DNA from: Antitrichia curtipendula
Taxonomy: Eukaryota; Streptophyta; Bryopsida; Hypnales; Leucodontaceae
Direction of reading: 5' to 3'
Assembly (NCBI GenBank): GCA_951230915.1
Contig: OX579636.1
Coordinates: forward strand, 25,355,567-25,419,566
Length of the DNA: 64,000 nucleotides
The stretch's first letter is position 1. Each line of letters starts with the position of its first letter. Below the pieces are notes generated by a model that had not been told where the DNA came from, did no database searches, and saw only the letters and a program-made list of their open reading frames with translations. The position numbers and the translations under genes were made by a program. Shown piece by piece: positions 11,127 through 22,629 of the stretch.

Positions 11127-14100
11127 GCACTATGATTACCTTCAAGTTGTGTTGAACATGACAATCATAATTGGATCTTCACCCCACCACCACATCTTGT
11201 GCACTATTTAAAATATCACCTAAGTTTTAAGCCATACTTTCTTACTATGGAAAGCAACCCATTCCTAATAAGCCCTCCATTCTAGCAATGTAGGTTGTTC
11301 TCTTTCCATGCAAGAAGAGATGAACAATGATAAATTATGGCACAATTTTCAATGCAATTGTGATGTAATTTGATTGACTACAAGACTCTTAATATTGCAA
11401 CCAACCCTTGGCTGGAAATAGGAAGGTCTATATGACCAATACGAGTCAAAGAGAATTTCCAGCTAAATTTTTTAATAGTACTTATGTTTTGAGAAATATT
11501 AATTATAAAAAATTATAAAAACCTTCTAAACTCTATTTTCTACACATAGAATTTTTTTCCCACTGAAGCCCCTGCCTTGAAGATATGTGTAACCAATGTT
11601 CACAAAACTAGCTAAAATTTGCTCCATGATTGCTTCTTAAAATTTTCAGTAGTTAAATGTACATTGGAGAAAATCCTTTAATTTTTTAAATTTTAGCCAA
11701 GACTGCAACAAACAATAGAATTTGATAGCCAATTTGCAACTTCCTCTACATTGGAATTAGCATCTGTTTAGTTAGTTTTGTGTTATAGTACTCCCAATAG
11801 TCCATTACAACTTGCATAATCCTTTCTCTTCTATTTAAAAAAAAAATACTACTCACTCTCAAAGTAGCAAAAGTTGATGCCTGTTTGTCTTGAAGGTAGC
11901 ATATTGCACTAAATTCCATAAATTAGTTTTGAGATCATTGAGTGTAACTGCTTGAGTGGTCAGAAATGGATTGCCTCCCTTATCTTGAGCATGTCTTCCT
12001 CCAACCAATTAATCAAAAGGAGTGACGCATTTATTAACCATGCATAGAACAATGACACAATGACAATGACTTCTGTCTGTGCTCATGCTATCCAGCTAAG
12101 TAATAATGTAAACCAACCCATTCTGGTTAGATGATCCATAGTGGACACCTCATGACCCCATGCTGGTTTTTTAGATCACAATCAATATTTAACCTGACAC
12201 CTATGGAGTAATTAGTGACCTCATTAGAAACACCCAATTTTTCCAGTGTAAATCATTGTAGGAAGTGACTTTTCATGGCATTCCACATTAGAAATTATTG
12301 TGATGACTTTAGGTGATTAAGATGAACATATTGGGTACACTTTTTGTTGGTTATGGAGCAGCCTGTAGACCATGTTGGGAAGATCACTTCAAAAATACAT
12401 AACTAATTCACACTTTGTCTGAAAAATAAAATTTCAACTGCTCTCACTATTTTTCACACTTATCTTTGTGTGGGAAAAAAATTGAAAAACTTCAGCAATG
12501 GCATGAGGGCAGAATCCAAATTCTGATCACAATGGGCTGTTTTACTTTACACCTTACCAGCTAGCATGCTGATTTAACATAATTGTTTAGACTTGCGTCA
12601 AAACTATGTTAGCAACTCCTGTTTCCAAAAAAAACAAAAAAAACAATGTTAGCAAGTTGCACTTTAACAAATGGAGCAAGGAGCAAGGACGAGATGACAT
12701 GCCTGATGTTAGCAAAACCAGTACTCGAATTTCCCTGGAGGATCAGTGGGTGGTACAAAATCATAACCAGATAAGATACCATAGCAAATGTCAGGGAAGC
12801 AGTGCAACTGATTTGAAGGTGGGTACTTAGGTAACAGGTCCACAAATTGCCCACCCAAGAGCTGAAACTGATTTTTGGATTTTGGGGAGGTGAAGCTTCT
12901 TGAAATAATTTTCAGTAAATTTTTCTTGAAAGACAAGTGGAATTGGCATCTAACCCAAGTCGTTTCATGTTTTTTGGAGCTTTGTGGAATTAGTTATGAA
13001 ATTTTGAAGTTGAAATGGCATAGGGTTTTAAAATTGCCTACTTCCTTAGCGGATGTACATTGTTTGTATAGTGATGAAGGCTATGAAAAAAAAAACATGT
13101 AGACATAGTGTACAGTTGAGGAGGTGGGTGGTTTTAGAGCCTGTTGCTTTAAACTTAGCACTCAAAATCATACCCTAACTAAAACACCCTGCCATCAACC
13201 ATCATCACTTTGTGTACATCTCCACAATCAATATGTACCTATGTTGAAGAAACGTTTTTAAAACATCCATCAATTTTTTTTTACCCTTTTAAACTTTTAC
13301 ATATAATATCCAAATGCTGCATTTTTGGATGCATTGGAACCTCCTTTAACTTGTCAACAACTAGAAAATATGAAAATTTAACCAGTCTAAATTAGTAGCA
13401 GAAAATGGTGGTTTGGGGCATACCTACTTTATATGCCAATATACCAATGTACCACATAATTTTTGCCATGTTAATTCATGCTTAATTCTAATGGCTCCAC
13501 AATTCATAATTTATTGATGAAAAGACTATGCTTCAAGGTAATGATTCTCCTAGATATCTTCTTATTCATCCAAAACAAGGCTTACATTGTCAATCTTCCA
13601 TTATGATCAATTAGATGAATTTGAGGTAAACTATATATCATTACAAAGATAATTACAAGAATGTACAAATATTCAAAAAAGACTGAGGTGTTAAAGGATT
13701 AATATTTCAAAATATATTTAGACCTCAACAACATCATCTTCTCTCATATCTCATACCCTATTCTATACTAAATCATAAAAAACAATCATGAAGTAAGATG
13801 ACACAAAATCATCTCCAACAACCAATTGTGACCCATACAAGTGAATCCAATTTCACTTTGTTCCATTCTAATGTAGTGAAAATTGTACTTAATTCATTTA
13901 GAGACATGTTAAAAAATATGGAATGAAAGCTAACAAGTTTAAAATTGGATTGTAAAGTATAATTTCATAAATTCTATAAATGGAGCCACAAAGTTTATAC
14001 ACATGACCACTAATTCATTCATTGTCCTAAAATCTTTAGAAACACTTTAATTTGGAATATTGTTGCAACAAAATTGACAATGAAGAGAGTTACACTTGCA

Positions 14101-14559
14101 TCTGAAGGGACAAGAATATCTCTCCCACCTTGTAAGCTATATGTATTTGCTTTAACCATTTATGGTATGTCTAATATTTTTCAAAAATGAGTTGACCAAT
14201 ATACATTAATATTTTTTAATAATAATTAAAAAAATATTAAAATTAAAAAAAATGTATATAAAGAATTTGTATGTCAAATAAATCTAAAATATGCGCAACA
14301 ACCAAAGAGACAACAAATCAATAATTGGTTACAATGAGTTGGAACTAAATAATTTAAGTTTAATGCACATAACATTCTTGAGGAGTTGCTTTCACACATA
14401 TTTTGTTGTGTACAATCTTGAGTCCATCTCCAGTAGAAGGTACCAAAAGCTACTGACAGAAAAACATTAGCATTGACTACTTTAGCACCGTACAAGCTCT
14501 TTACATATTTTTCTAACTTTTAGCTGTCCTCTCGGGGGTTTCTCACCAAATTTTTTTTG

Positions 14560-14830
14560 TTTTTTTTCACTTTTTATGAAGTGCCAAAGTGGCCAAATAA
14601 AATGTTTTATTGGTACTCCAAATTTCAACATCTATCCACATTGAATAGAAAATATCATATTAGCACACATCACATATCCATAATTCTGTTTTCTTCCACA
14701 ATTTGACAATTTCATCCAAGATTTTTTTATAATTTGAAGTTTTCTAGCAAAAAAACTTCACGGTTTGTCACAATATTTTAGCCAAATTATTTCTTTTCTG
14801 GTGCAATCTGGCGCTACTTCCCCCCCCCCC
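14560..14830 (+). repeat. Dispersed repeat, inverted relative at 35650-35910
   Basis: Segments around 'gaagtgccaaagtggc', 'caacatctatccac', 'atttcatccaa' and 'gtgcaatctggcgc' occur in the same order, reverse-complemented, at 35650-35910. The copies are clearly diverged. No coding sequence is seen; class unknown. Confidence 0.5.
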
Positions 14831-14925
14831 CCTCCAAAAACACACACACACACACAAAGCGCAGGTTCTCACAGCTGGTAAACAATGTTATGCGACAGAC
14901 AGACAGGCAGGCAAGCAAGCAATTG
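14821..14925. repeat. Simple repeats: poly-C, (CA)n and a GACA/GGCA/AGCA run
   Basis: A run of twelve C starts at 14821, (CA)n occupies about 14840-14855, and degenerate tetranucleotides (gaca, ggca, agca) follow at about 14897-14922. Confidence 0.8.
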
Positions 14926-15270
14926 AGGCTTCAAATGACTCTAGTACGAATGTGTTTGTCCAGAGGGCATTGAAGGGATTGAGAAGGTACACAATGCCAA
15001 GTACGAAACATGTGCGACAGTAACAATGGGGCATGTGAGACGGTTGCAGCCACGGATTAGTACTCAAGCATCCTTCAACTGCTTTGAGATTGAAGATATG
15101 ACAACAATTCAGTTGGAAGTGAAGCTAATTTCCATTCCATAACGATAGCCTCCTTGAATAGCTTCACGGCGTTTTGAGTCCATTGCATACCTCTCGACGT
15201 GTAGAGGGACAGATGCTTTCGCAGGTATTCTCGAAGCTCGAAGTGGAGACGACGTAGTCAACTGAAGGAA

Positions 15271-17819
15271 ATGGCCAGGTACAGGAAATGCCCGAGATCC
15301 TGTGCGCAAGGCAAATCCTGCAAGTGGATGAGCAAGATGCTGCAGCAGGTGCCGCCCCTCAAGTGCCCTTACTTCCTCAAGAATGTCAGCAGCTTCATGC
15401 TATGGCGTCCAACCAATCCTTGCCCAAGACTGGTGAGCTCGAGCATCCTTTGAACCTCCAGCTTCTTCCTTTTTCAATAACCTGCATTGATGTCGGGTGC
15501 AGTAACAGTGGGATTGCGGAATTGCAGGAAATACCTGCAGATTTCGTGCAAGAACATGGAGACAAGTTCAACGACATGGTGGAGGTGAGAGGCCCTTGCA
15601 AGAGCATATGGAACATGAGAGTGAACATCCTAGTGTGCAAACACAGGAGAGTCATGTTGGACCGGGGCTGGAGAACTCTTGTCAACGACCTAGGATTGAA
15701 CCAGGGTGACCATGTCCTGTTTGTCCTCACCGCATTCTCCAAGTTCAAGGTCTACGTCTTCGACGATGTCGGAATTAGGAGAAGGTTCAGCTCCTTCCAA
15801 GCAAGCTACAATGGAAACAACAATGCAGCTTCCCCTTCGGCTACATCAGCAATGAGACCCCAGCAACCGTCCTTCATTTGGCCAGACGAGAATCATGAGA
15901 AAAATTTCCACGGAAGGAGTCTAAGCGTATCAACTGAACGAGATCTCTGGGAAGAAGAAGATGTTACAGTACACGAACCCTGGAAAAGAAGACTGAGGGG
16001 AAGCGCTGCAGCAAGGCCAGCGGTGGTTGACCTCTCTGATGACGACAGCCAAGAGCCCAGCGAGTCAGAGTATACCTTGAAGGGGAGTGAAGTTCAGTTG
16101 GAGGACACGGACAGTTTCCAGTCATCCCAGAGAAGCGTTTTTCACAAAAATACCTTCCGCAAGGTGCCTTCCACGTCCCCCAATTTCATCAAGAAGGTGC
16201 CTGCCCTCAGTTTGAAGAACGAAAGTGGCCCAAATTGCGCACACCTGGTGAGTTCATGAAAAATGACTTGTTATATAGTTACTGAGTTAAATGATGAATC
16301 TGCTCAGCTCCTTGTCAAGGTACATACACTAAAATTGCAACCCCAATAGATAATTGACAAGAATGTACATGGTTAGATCATAAATCAAGGGTCAGTTTTT
16401 GGAGCAGCACTTTGAAAATTCATAGGTTCTTCGAACAGTGACCAAACATACAGGCAGGATACATCGGAGTCCTCTTTCAACGCCAAACAAAAATTAAGTC
16501 AGTCTTATAACAGTAACCATGCTCAGATGTCTGATTTGGATGCACTTAGGTGTAAATACCTTGCGGACGGAAAACCCCCAACAAACATCGCAAGTTTCAT
16601 TCGTTGCCAATGTATTGCAGGAGGTTCCAGCTACCTTCACACAACGCCATGACGACCTGTTCAAGGAACACATGAGTCTCCAGGGACCTACGGGGCGCGT
16701 CTGGCATGTCGTTTGCCAGATCACTGTTCAACAGCAGTACAAAAGAGTCAAATTGAGAGCAGGGTGGTTCGACTTCGCCGTGGACAATATGGTCAAGCTT
16801 CATGACCAGCTCCTGTTCACGCATGTTGCAGAAGGGCAGTTTCGGGTTCAGATTGTTACCAAAGGGCACCGTCGAAGAGGGAGACCACGTCGAAATTACA
16901 GCTCAGGTTCGCATTCATTAACCTGCTTTGCAAACTGTGATTTAAAAGAAAATTAGTACACGAAATAATCAAAGCATCAAATTTATGTCCAGTACTAAGG
17001 TTAGAATTCCATGTGCACAATCGAGTTAGTAATATGATCGTAGCATTGAATGTAGTCAATATATACGGTACCTACCCCTAATTGCGACCTTTGGACAACC
17101 TTTATTAACTCTTGCCTACATCTCCATGATCTGAGAGCCAAGAGTGCAAGAGTCCAGCGAGCATACACCAATGATCAGCACATTGAAAATTCATACATAC
17201 AATAACCAAGAATATAAGATGTTCTAGAATTGTCATTCAATTGCCAACAAAACCTAATGTAGCTTAATAAGAACCCTGCTGAGGTGCTTGCGGTATGTGG
17301 AAACTAATAAGTGTACACGCATACCGAAACTTCAGGTATGTTCGCACTCGATGTTAGGGATGATGTTTAGAATGTGAATCCGGTCCAAAAGTAGGCCTAC
17401 AATCGTTCCTAAGACCCTCAGTAACAACATTCTTCAACACCAAATGTGAACAGGTGTCCATACCTTAAGACAGTTGTCATAGTAAGAATTCAACCTTCAC
17501 CTACAGAAATTAGGTCACTGAATTAGGACTAGAGAAGAACAGACGGAACAACCATAACCAGAAACATGTGCACGGTATGCCAGAAGGAATAGCGCATCAC
17601 GACGACGCCCGAATGCTTCGGAAGGACCAGATGGGCACGGCTGACACGCCAAGATCCAACTTCCAGCAAGGCGCCATTAACGGAGAATATCCTCTGAAGA
17701 GTAGAATACATCAGATGCAGCAGCGGCTATTGGAGCAAAAAAGGATATTGTACAAGAAGGTAGAAGATCGATTTACAAGTAGGAGAGGGAGGATGGAATG
17801 GGGGTTAGGACACTCTTAG
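15271..17819 (+). CDS. Double-B3-domain DNA-binding protein (REM-like)
   Basis: A probable nuclear DNA-binding protein with two plant B3 domains. Exons: 15271-15432, 15528-16247, 16621-16906 and, less surely, 17533-17819. B3 domain 1 is at about residues 32-134: CPYFLK, then EIPADFVQEHGDKF, then DRGWRTLVNDLGLNQGD. B3 domain 2 is at about 271-377: PNFIKKV, EVPATF, RAGWFDFAVDN. It is followed by an AT-hook-like RGRPRR (380-385). The first two introns are phase 0 and each splits a B3 domain just before its E-x-P strand, exactly as in the paralogue at 22630-23742. The linker is acidic and serine-rich. The first intron (95 bp) stays open in another frame, so one could wrongly start at 15288. The last exon relies on a weak acceptor at 17531-17532; without it, translation would read to a stop at 16956. 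With it the protein is about 484 residues. Confidence 0.85.
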
Positions 17820-18009
17820 CATTGAAATGCCTTAATTACTGCATAGATTGTGAGCTTAAAAATTTCTAGCCCATGTAAAATCCAGGCAATTCGAAAAAAC
17901 CCTCAAGCGCTGCCTGACATAAACTGAAAATATTCTATAATGTAAGTTTCTCAGATGTTTCAGAGCTCTAACAATGAGTTCGACTCGCAACGCCCTTCAC
18001 AACTCATAA

Positions 18010-18952
18010 ATCCTCCACTATGTCCATGAAGATGCCAATCAAGATCATGCCTGAAATGACATGTTGGAAATGCAACAAAATGCAACAATGGATTCATTCA
18101 GATGTCAATTGAACACGGAAATGCACGACTCCACTATCCAAATGTAAAGACTCAGTCAGTCGGGAAAAGCATCCCTGCCAGAACATAATCAACAGACTTT
18201 CGACCCATGCCAAAATAAAGGCCTACACTCACCGCAAATTCAAATAAGATTAAACTTCACTGACAGTACACTACGAGCAGCAAATGAACAGGCTCAACAG
18301 AAATGCGCAGAGAAAAAACTAATTCAGAATTCCACACCCACATACTGCAATCCAAATATCGTCACCGGCATTACAAGGTCAAAATCGACTCACAGTCCCC
18401 CCCCCAAATACAACCGTCCATCATCACGCAGTCCAGTCCCAAAACCTCACGATGTCAACAATGTCCACAACCCTAAAAACCTGGCCAAATAGGCCAGAAC
18501 AAGCGCTGCTGATAATTCGACTTCAAGGAGCGCAAAAAAAAAAAAAACTTCATACACGACCCTATTCAGCGATGGAAAAAGAAACACAACTTCCAAAGGA
18601 CCCAAAACAAAAACGCCGACGAAATTAGGTCAAACAGGACTCTTCAATCGCTCGGGAATTTAGGCCCATTTCGCGAAAAGAAGCCAACTGAATTCTCCTT
18701 AATTGGGGTCCTCAAGTGAACGGTTCAACAAACAGGTCCTGCCTTGCCACACATCCGCTCCTTCAGACGTTCCGATCCAACCTAATCTAAAACCCCACAC
18801 AGACTGACGGAGTCCAATTGCTCCACAATCTACCCTATATCAATCTGTACTCAATAAAAATGGCCCGATCTTCAACATCAGCATTCTGCACAATCAGGCC
18901 AAGCGACCAATTGGCCTCCTCGGCAAGTACACGAACCCGAAGACACCACCCT
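18010..18952 (-). repeat. Inverted copy of the CHCHD gene 3' flank (left arm)
   Basis: This arm is the reverse complement, with scattered substitutions and small indels, of about 20606-21545, the DNA that begins at the stop codon of the CHCHD gene. It stops abruptly at the N run, at the point that matches the first bases after that stop codon. The arms differ, for example at 18400-18460 against 21100-21150, so it is not simply the same read placed twice. The rest of an inverted gene copy could lie in the gap. Confidence 0.85.
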
Positions 18953-19152
18953 NNNNNNNNNNNNNNNNNNNNNNNNNNNNNNNNNNNNNNNNNNNNNNNN
19001 NNNNNNNNNNNNNNNNNNNNNNNNNNNNNNNNNNNNNNNNNNNNNNNNNNNNNNNNNNNNNNNNNNNNNNNNNNNNNNNNNNNNNNNNNNNNNNNNNNNN
19101 NNNNNNNNNNNNNNNNNNNNNNNNNNNNNNNNNNNNNNNNNNNNNNNNNNNN
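18953..19152. other. Assembly gap of 200 N
   Basis: Exactly 200 unknown bases, a typical placeholder length, so the true size is unknown. It sits at the inner edge of the inverted duplication, a place where assemblers commonly break. Confidence 0.99.
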
Positions 19153-20177
19153 TATCCAAACAACAATGTTATGTTGCTTCACTATAATTTTTTTAATATT
19201 TGATTTTGGGCATGCTAAAAGGAAATGTGGCCATATATCTACACTTTGAGTATTAAAAATTGTATAATTAATATTGTTATATTCATTGGGTTAGAAGAAG
19301 TGTTTACGGGCATTGCCCATATATTGTCCATATCTAAATTTGAGTAATTGGATTATTTGTTTGTCTATGATATTGGGATTATTCAAAAAATTGTTGGATG
19401 CATCAAGGTCTAATTCTTTGTTGTTTATCCCATTGGTCTATATATTTTTAATTTGTGGCATTGAATTTTTTTGGGTATATTCTTCTTCATCTAGGTATTT
19501 TTTAAGGTCGTGTACAGGGTCTTTCCAAGGGTTGTTTGGATTGTTGGATTTAGCTCTATGTTGCCAATATGGGCTCGTGTATGCATTTTGGTAAATTATT
19601 GAGATTTCTTGAGGGAGATTTTCAGCTCCTACTTTTGCTGATTTGTTTGCTTCTTCATTACCATATATATTTTACTAAAATATACTATTGTAGTTCTTCC
19701 TACTCACATCAAAATAAAAGCATCATAAAACTTGATAAACACAATTCCAACTCTGAAAAACTTCGAAGTTAATTTCCAATTCCCACACAACATGGAAGTT
19801 CCCTAAAAGTCCCTTGTCCCAAGACGAAGATCCCAAGGATACCCGAAGACCTCCCTCAAACATCGCTCATCGCACTCCCAACTGAAAACGGCCTTGAGCA
19901 CCACACCGCACTTCTGCTGGCGCGTCCACCTCATCGCAGAATCGCCCACGTCGGATGTTGCAAGGGATGCAGCCTCTAGAAGAGTAGAGTCTTCTAGAGG
20001 TCGTCTCTCTCATCACTTACAGACCCGAGGTCTGATGACTGTCATTGACATGCGCCTTTTGTAACTCACATTCCTGTGAGCTCCTGCACTAAGTGCACTC
20101 GCTTAGCTGCAAACCCTAGATTTCTCGAAGCCTGTGTCGCACAAGTTTGGATCGTGGTCGCAGACAAGAGGAGCAAC
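19153..20177. other. AT-rich DNA passing into the CHCHD gene 5' region
   Basis: 19153-19800 is AT-rich without a recognised gene. The part 19675-19815 resembles 31584-31715 in direct orientation ('cttgatgaa/cttgataaa', 'caattccaactct/caacact', 'acatggaagtt'). From about 19850 base composition rises towards GC and probably holds the promoter and leader of the CHCHD gene. Confidence 0.5.
19973..20000. promoter_or_regulatory. Perfect 11-bp inverted repeat upstream of the CHCHD gene
   Basis: CCTCTAGAAGA (19973-19983) faces TCTTCTAGAGG (19990-20000) across a 6-base spacer. It lies 178 bases before the start codon, so it could be a protein-binding palindrome or a hairpin in the leader. It contains GAA and TTC units but not a clean heat-shock element. 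Confidence 0.45.
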
Positions 20178-20606
20178 ATGCCTCGCCAGCGCTCGCGACC
20201 GGCGCCACGGCCCGTGGCTCGCCGCGCCCCTCCGCCTGCTCCCGTGCACCAGGCGCACCCCCCCGCCGTGCCGCAGCAACAGAGCCAAGGCGGCGGTATG
20301 CTGGCCGGCCTCGGCGCTACCATCGCACAGGGCATGGCGTTCGGCACGGGCTCTGCCGTGGCGCACCGGGCGGTGGACAGCGTCATGGGACCGCGCACGG
20401 TGGTGCACGAGAACGCGGGTGGGTCTCAGGAGGAGCAGTATTCGCCGACGGCGCAGCCCGTGTCCAGCGCGGACGCGTGCGTGAACCAGTCGAAGGCGTT
20501 CCAGGACTGCGTGAGCGCCAACAACAGCGACATCGGGAAGTGCCAGTTTTACATCGACATGTTGAACGAGTGCCGACGCGGGTCGTCGTCGCAGATGCTG
20601 CTGTGA
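20178..20606 (+). CDS. CHCHD2/CHCHD10-like twin-CX9C mitochondrial protein
   Basis: A 142-residue single-exon protein of the CHCHD2/CHCHD10 (yeast Mix17) family. Such proteins enter the intermembrane space through the Mia40 disulfide relay and bear on cristae and respiratory function. Residues 1-35 are rich in Pro, Arg and Ala. A glycine/alanine-rich hydrophobic segment follows at about 38-62 (GGMLAGLGATIAQGMAFGTG). The C-terminal CHCH fold has Cys101/Cys111 and Cys122/Cys132, both exact CX9C spacings. I chose the ATG at 20178 because MPRQRS matches the usual family start. The frame is open upstream to 20076, but that part is unlike the family. The coding region is very GC-rich compared with its neighbours, and the other long frames here are shadows. 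Its 3' flank is duplicated in reverse at 18010-18952. Confidence 0.95.
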   Translation: MPRQRSRPAPRPVARRAPPPAPVHQAHPPAVPQQQSQGGGMLAGLGATIAQGMAFGTGSAVAHRAVDSVMGPRTVVHENAGGSQEEQYSPTAQPVSSADACVNQSKAFQDCVSANNSDIGKCQFYIDMLNECRRGSSSQMLL

Positions 20607-21545
20607 GGGTGGTGTCTTCGGGTTCGTGTACTTGCCGAGGAGGCCAATTGGCCGCTTGGCCTGATTGTGCAGAATGCTGATGTTGAAGATCGGGCCATTT
20701 TTATTGAGTACAGATTGATATAGGGTAGATTGTGGAGCAATTGGACTCCGTCAGTCTGTGTGGGGTTTTAGATTAGGTTGGATCGGAACGTCTGAAGGAG
20801 CGGATGTGTGGCAAGGCAGGACCTGTTTGTTGAACCGTTCACTTGAGGACCCAATCAAGGAGAATTCAGTTGGCTTCTTTTCGCGAAATGGACCTAAATT
20901 CCCGAGCAATTGAAGAGTCCTGTTTGACCTAATTTCGTCGGCGTTTTTGTTTTGGGTCCTTTGGAAGTTGTGTTTCTTTTTCCATCACTGAATAGGGTCG
21001 TGTATGAAGTTTTAAGTTTTTTCGCGCTCCGCGAAGTCGAATTATCAGCAGCGCTTGTTCTGGCCTATTTGGCCAGGTTTTTAGGGTTGTGGACAGTGTT
21101 GACATCGTGATGGTGGGTGTAGGGTGTATTTGGGGGTTGGACTGTGAGTCGATTTTGACCTTGTAATGCTGGTGACGATATTTGGATTGCAGTATGTGGG
21201 TTTGGAATTCTGAATTAGTTTTTTTTCTGCGCATTTCTGTTGAGCCTGTTCGTTTGTTGCTTGTAGTGTACTGTCAGTGAAGTTTGATGTTATGTGAATT
21301 TGCGGTGAGCGTCGTTGTGTATTTTGGCACGGGTCGAAAGTATGTTGATCATGGCCCTGCAGGGATGCTTTTTCGACTGGCTGAGTCTTTACATTTGGTT
21401 AGTGGAGTCGTGCAATTTCGGTGTTCAATTGACATCTGAATTAATCCATCGTTTCATTTTGGTGGTTTTGTCTGCATTTCTAACAAGTCTCCATTTTGTT
21501 TCATTTCGTAAATGATCTTGATTGGCATCCTCATGGACATACTGG
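20607..21545 (+). repeat. 3' flank of the CHCHD gene, right arm of the inverted duplication
   Basis: It begins just after the CHCHD stop codon and is repeated in reverse at 18010-18952. It probably includes the 3' UTR. No coding sequence is recognised. Confidence 0.8.
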
Positions 21546-22629
21546 ATGAAAAATGAATTTGGGATTATTGTCGACTGGTGTCGAGGTTCATAGGAGACGG
21601 TTGTGGTTTCCTATATGTGAAAGGGATTGAGAGCTTGGTTTTTTGGAATCAGGGTTTGGGTCGATACGTATGAACTATTTGGAACTGATTGTAGCATGGA
21701 TTGCTTTGGGACGGGGAGTGGATGTTGGCAATGGCGTGGCCATGTTTTATGGGACTGCATTATCCAAAACCTTGCAGTATCTGGGTGTGGAATTAGCAAT
21801 TAGGGTTTTCTTTGGGCGAAGTTAATTGCACTGTACTTGTCGGACTTGGTAAAGTGGGTCTTTATTTAGTGTAATTTTTTACAGAGCGGGTGCGTCATGC
21901 TATTGGATTGTCATGAATTGGTGCTGGCCATGCGTTTCATGAATTTTGTGTATTCTCTGGCTCCTTGGTTTGAAAGGATGAAGCGAGCATAGCAAGGTTG
22001 TCTGTTGAGTAATTCTATGTGATGACGTTTACCTTGGCTCTACTTTGAGTGAGAGAGTTCTGTGATTTAGGATTGACAGGGACTGCGGTCCTCCAATCTT
22101 CTACCCGGGAGTGTCTTCTTGATGGTTTTCCGGAAGGTCATACGAAGACATTAATTATCGGGGCAATTCATCAGCACGTGCTAGTCCTACCAGTGTATAT
22201 CATGATTAGTAAATACTGATTTGATAGCTTTAGGTTGGAAAATCTGCTCATAATCTTCTGAATTCTGAGATGTTTTCTGAGAAGTGAACATCACTCACTA
22301 ATTTGGCACGTGTGGTACATACCATTGGCATGTGTGGTTGGATTTTTCGGCGATTACGGACTTATGAAATCTGCCCCAAAGTCTGGGCAGTGGGATGGGC
22401 AGCACTCACCTTTCCTTTGGCCTTCCTGGCTGAATAGGATTCGGCTGCGTACTAAACACTACTAATAGGCAGTCTTGCATTACAATTGGAATACGGGTGG
22501 TATTGGTTTATAAACTTGGCTGGTATTTCTTGCTTTTTCTCGTCGATGTGTGTGTTCATGTAGCAGGAGAGACTGAGAGTAGGTGGTGTCTCTGCACTGC
22601 TGTTGTGGGCGCTGATTCTTATGTTACAG
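21546..22629. other. 5' region of the second B3 gene
   Basis: No separate gene recognised. A pyrimidine-rich tract ending in an acceptor-like ACAG at 22626-22629 lies directly before the ATG of the second B3 gene, which suggests an intron in its 5' leader. Confidence 0.4.

Larger units (their letters stand above)
8706..15270. other. Long AT-rich intergenic stretch with repeats
   Basis: No gene recognised on either strand; the open frames are short, in poor codon context and often interrupted. It holds dispersed repeats at 9228-10155, 10898-11126 and 14560-14830, and simple repeats at 14821-14925, listed separately. Confidence 0.6.

Noticed and set aside
15288..15527. A single-exon start for the first B3 gene at 15288
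   Set aside because: The frame is open only by chance. Splicing 15432 to 15528 restores the complete first B3 strand and matches the intron position of the paralogue.
18818..19249. Frames that run through the N gap
   Set aside because: They are mostly unknown residues and begin in a reverse copy of a 3' UTR.
20103..20680. Several long frames on both strands over the CHCHD gene
   Set aside because: They are shadows caused by the high GC content; only the frame from 20178 carries the twin CX9C motif.
18010..21545. The inverted repeat as a pure assembly artefact
   Set aside because: The arms differ by many substitutions and indels, which duplicate placement of one sequence would not produce. 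A misjoin with a related locus remains possible.
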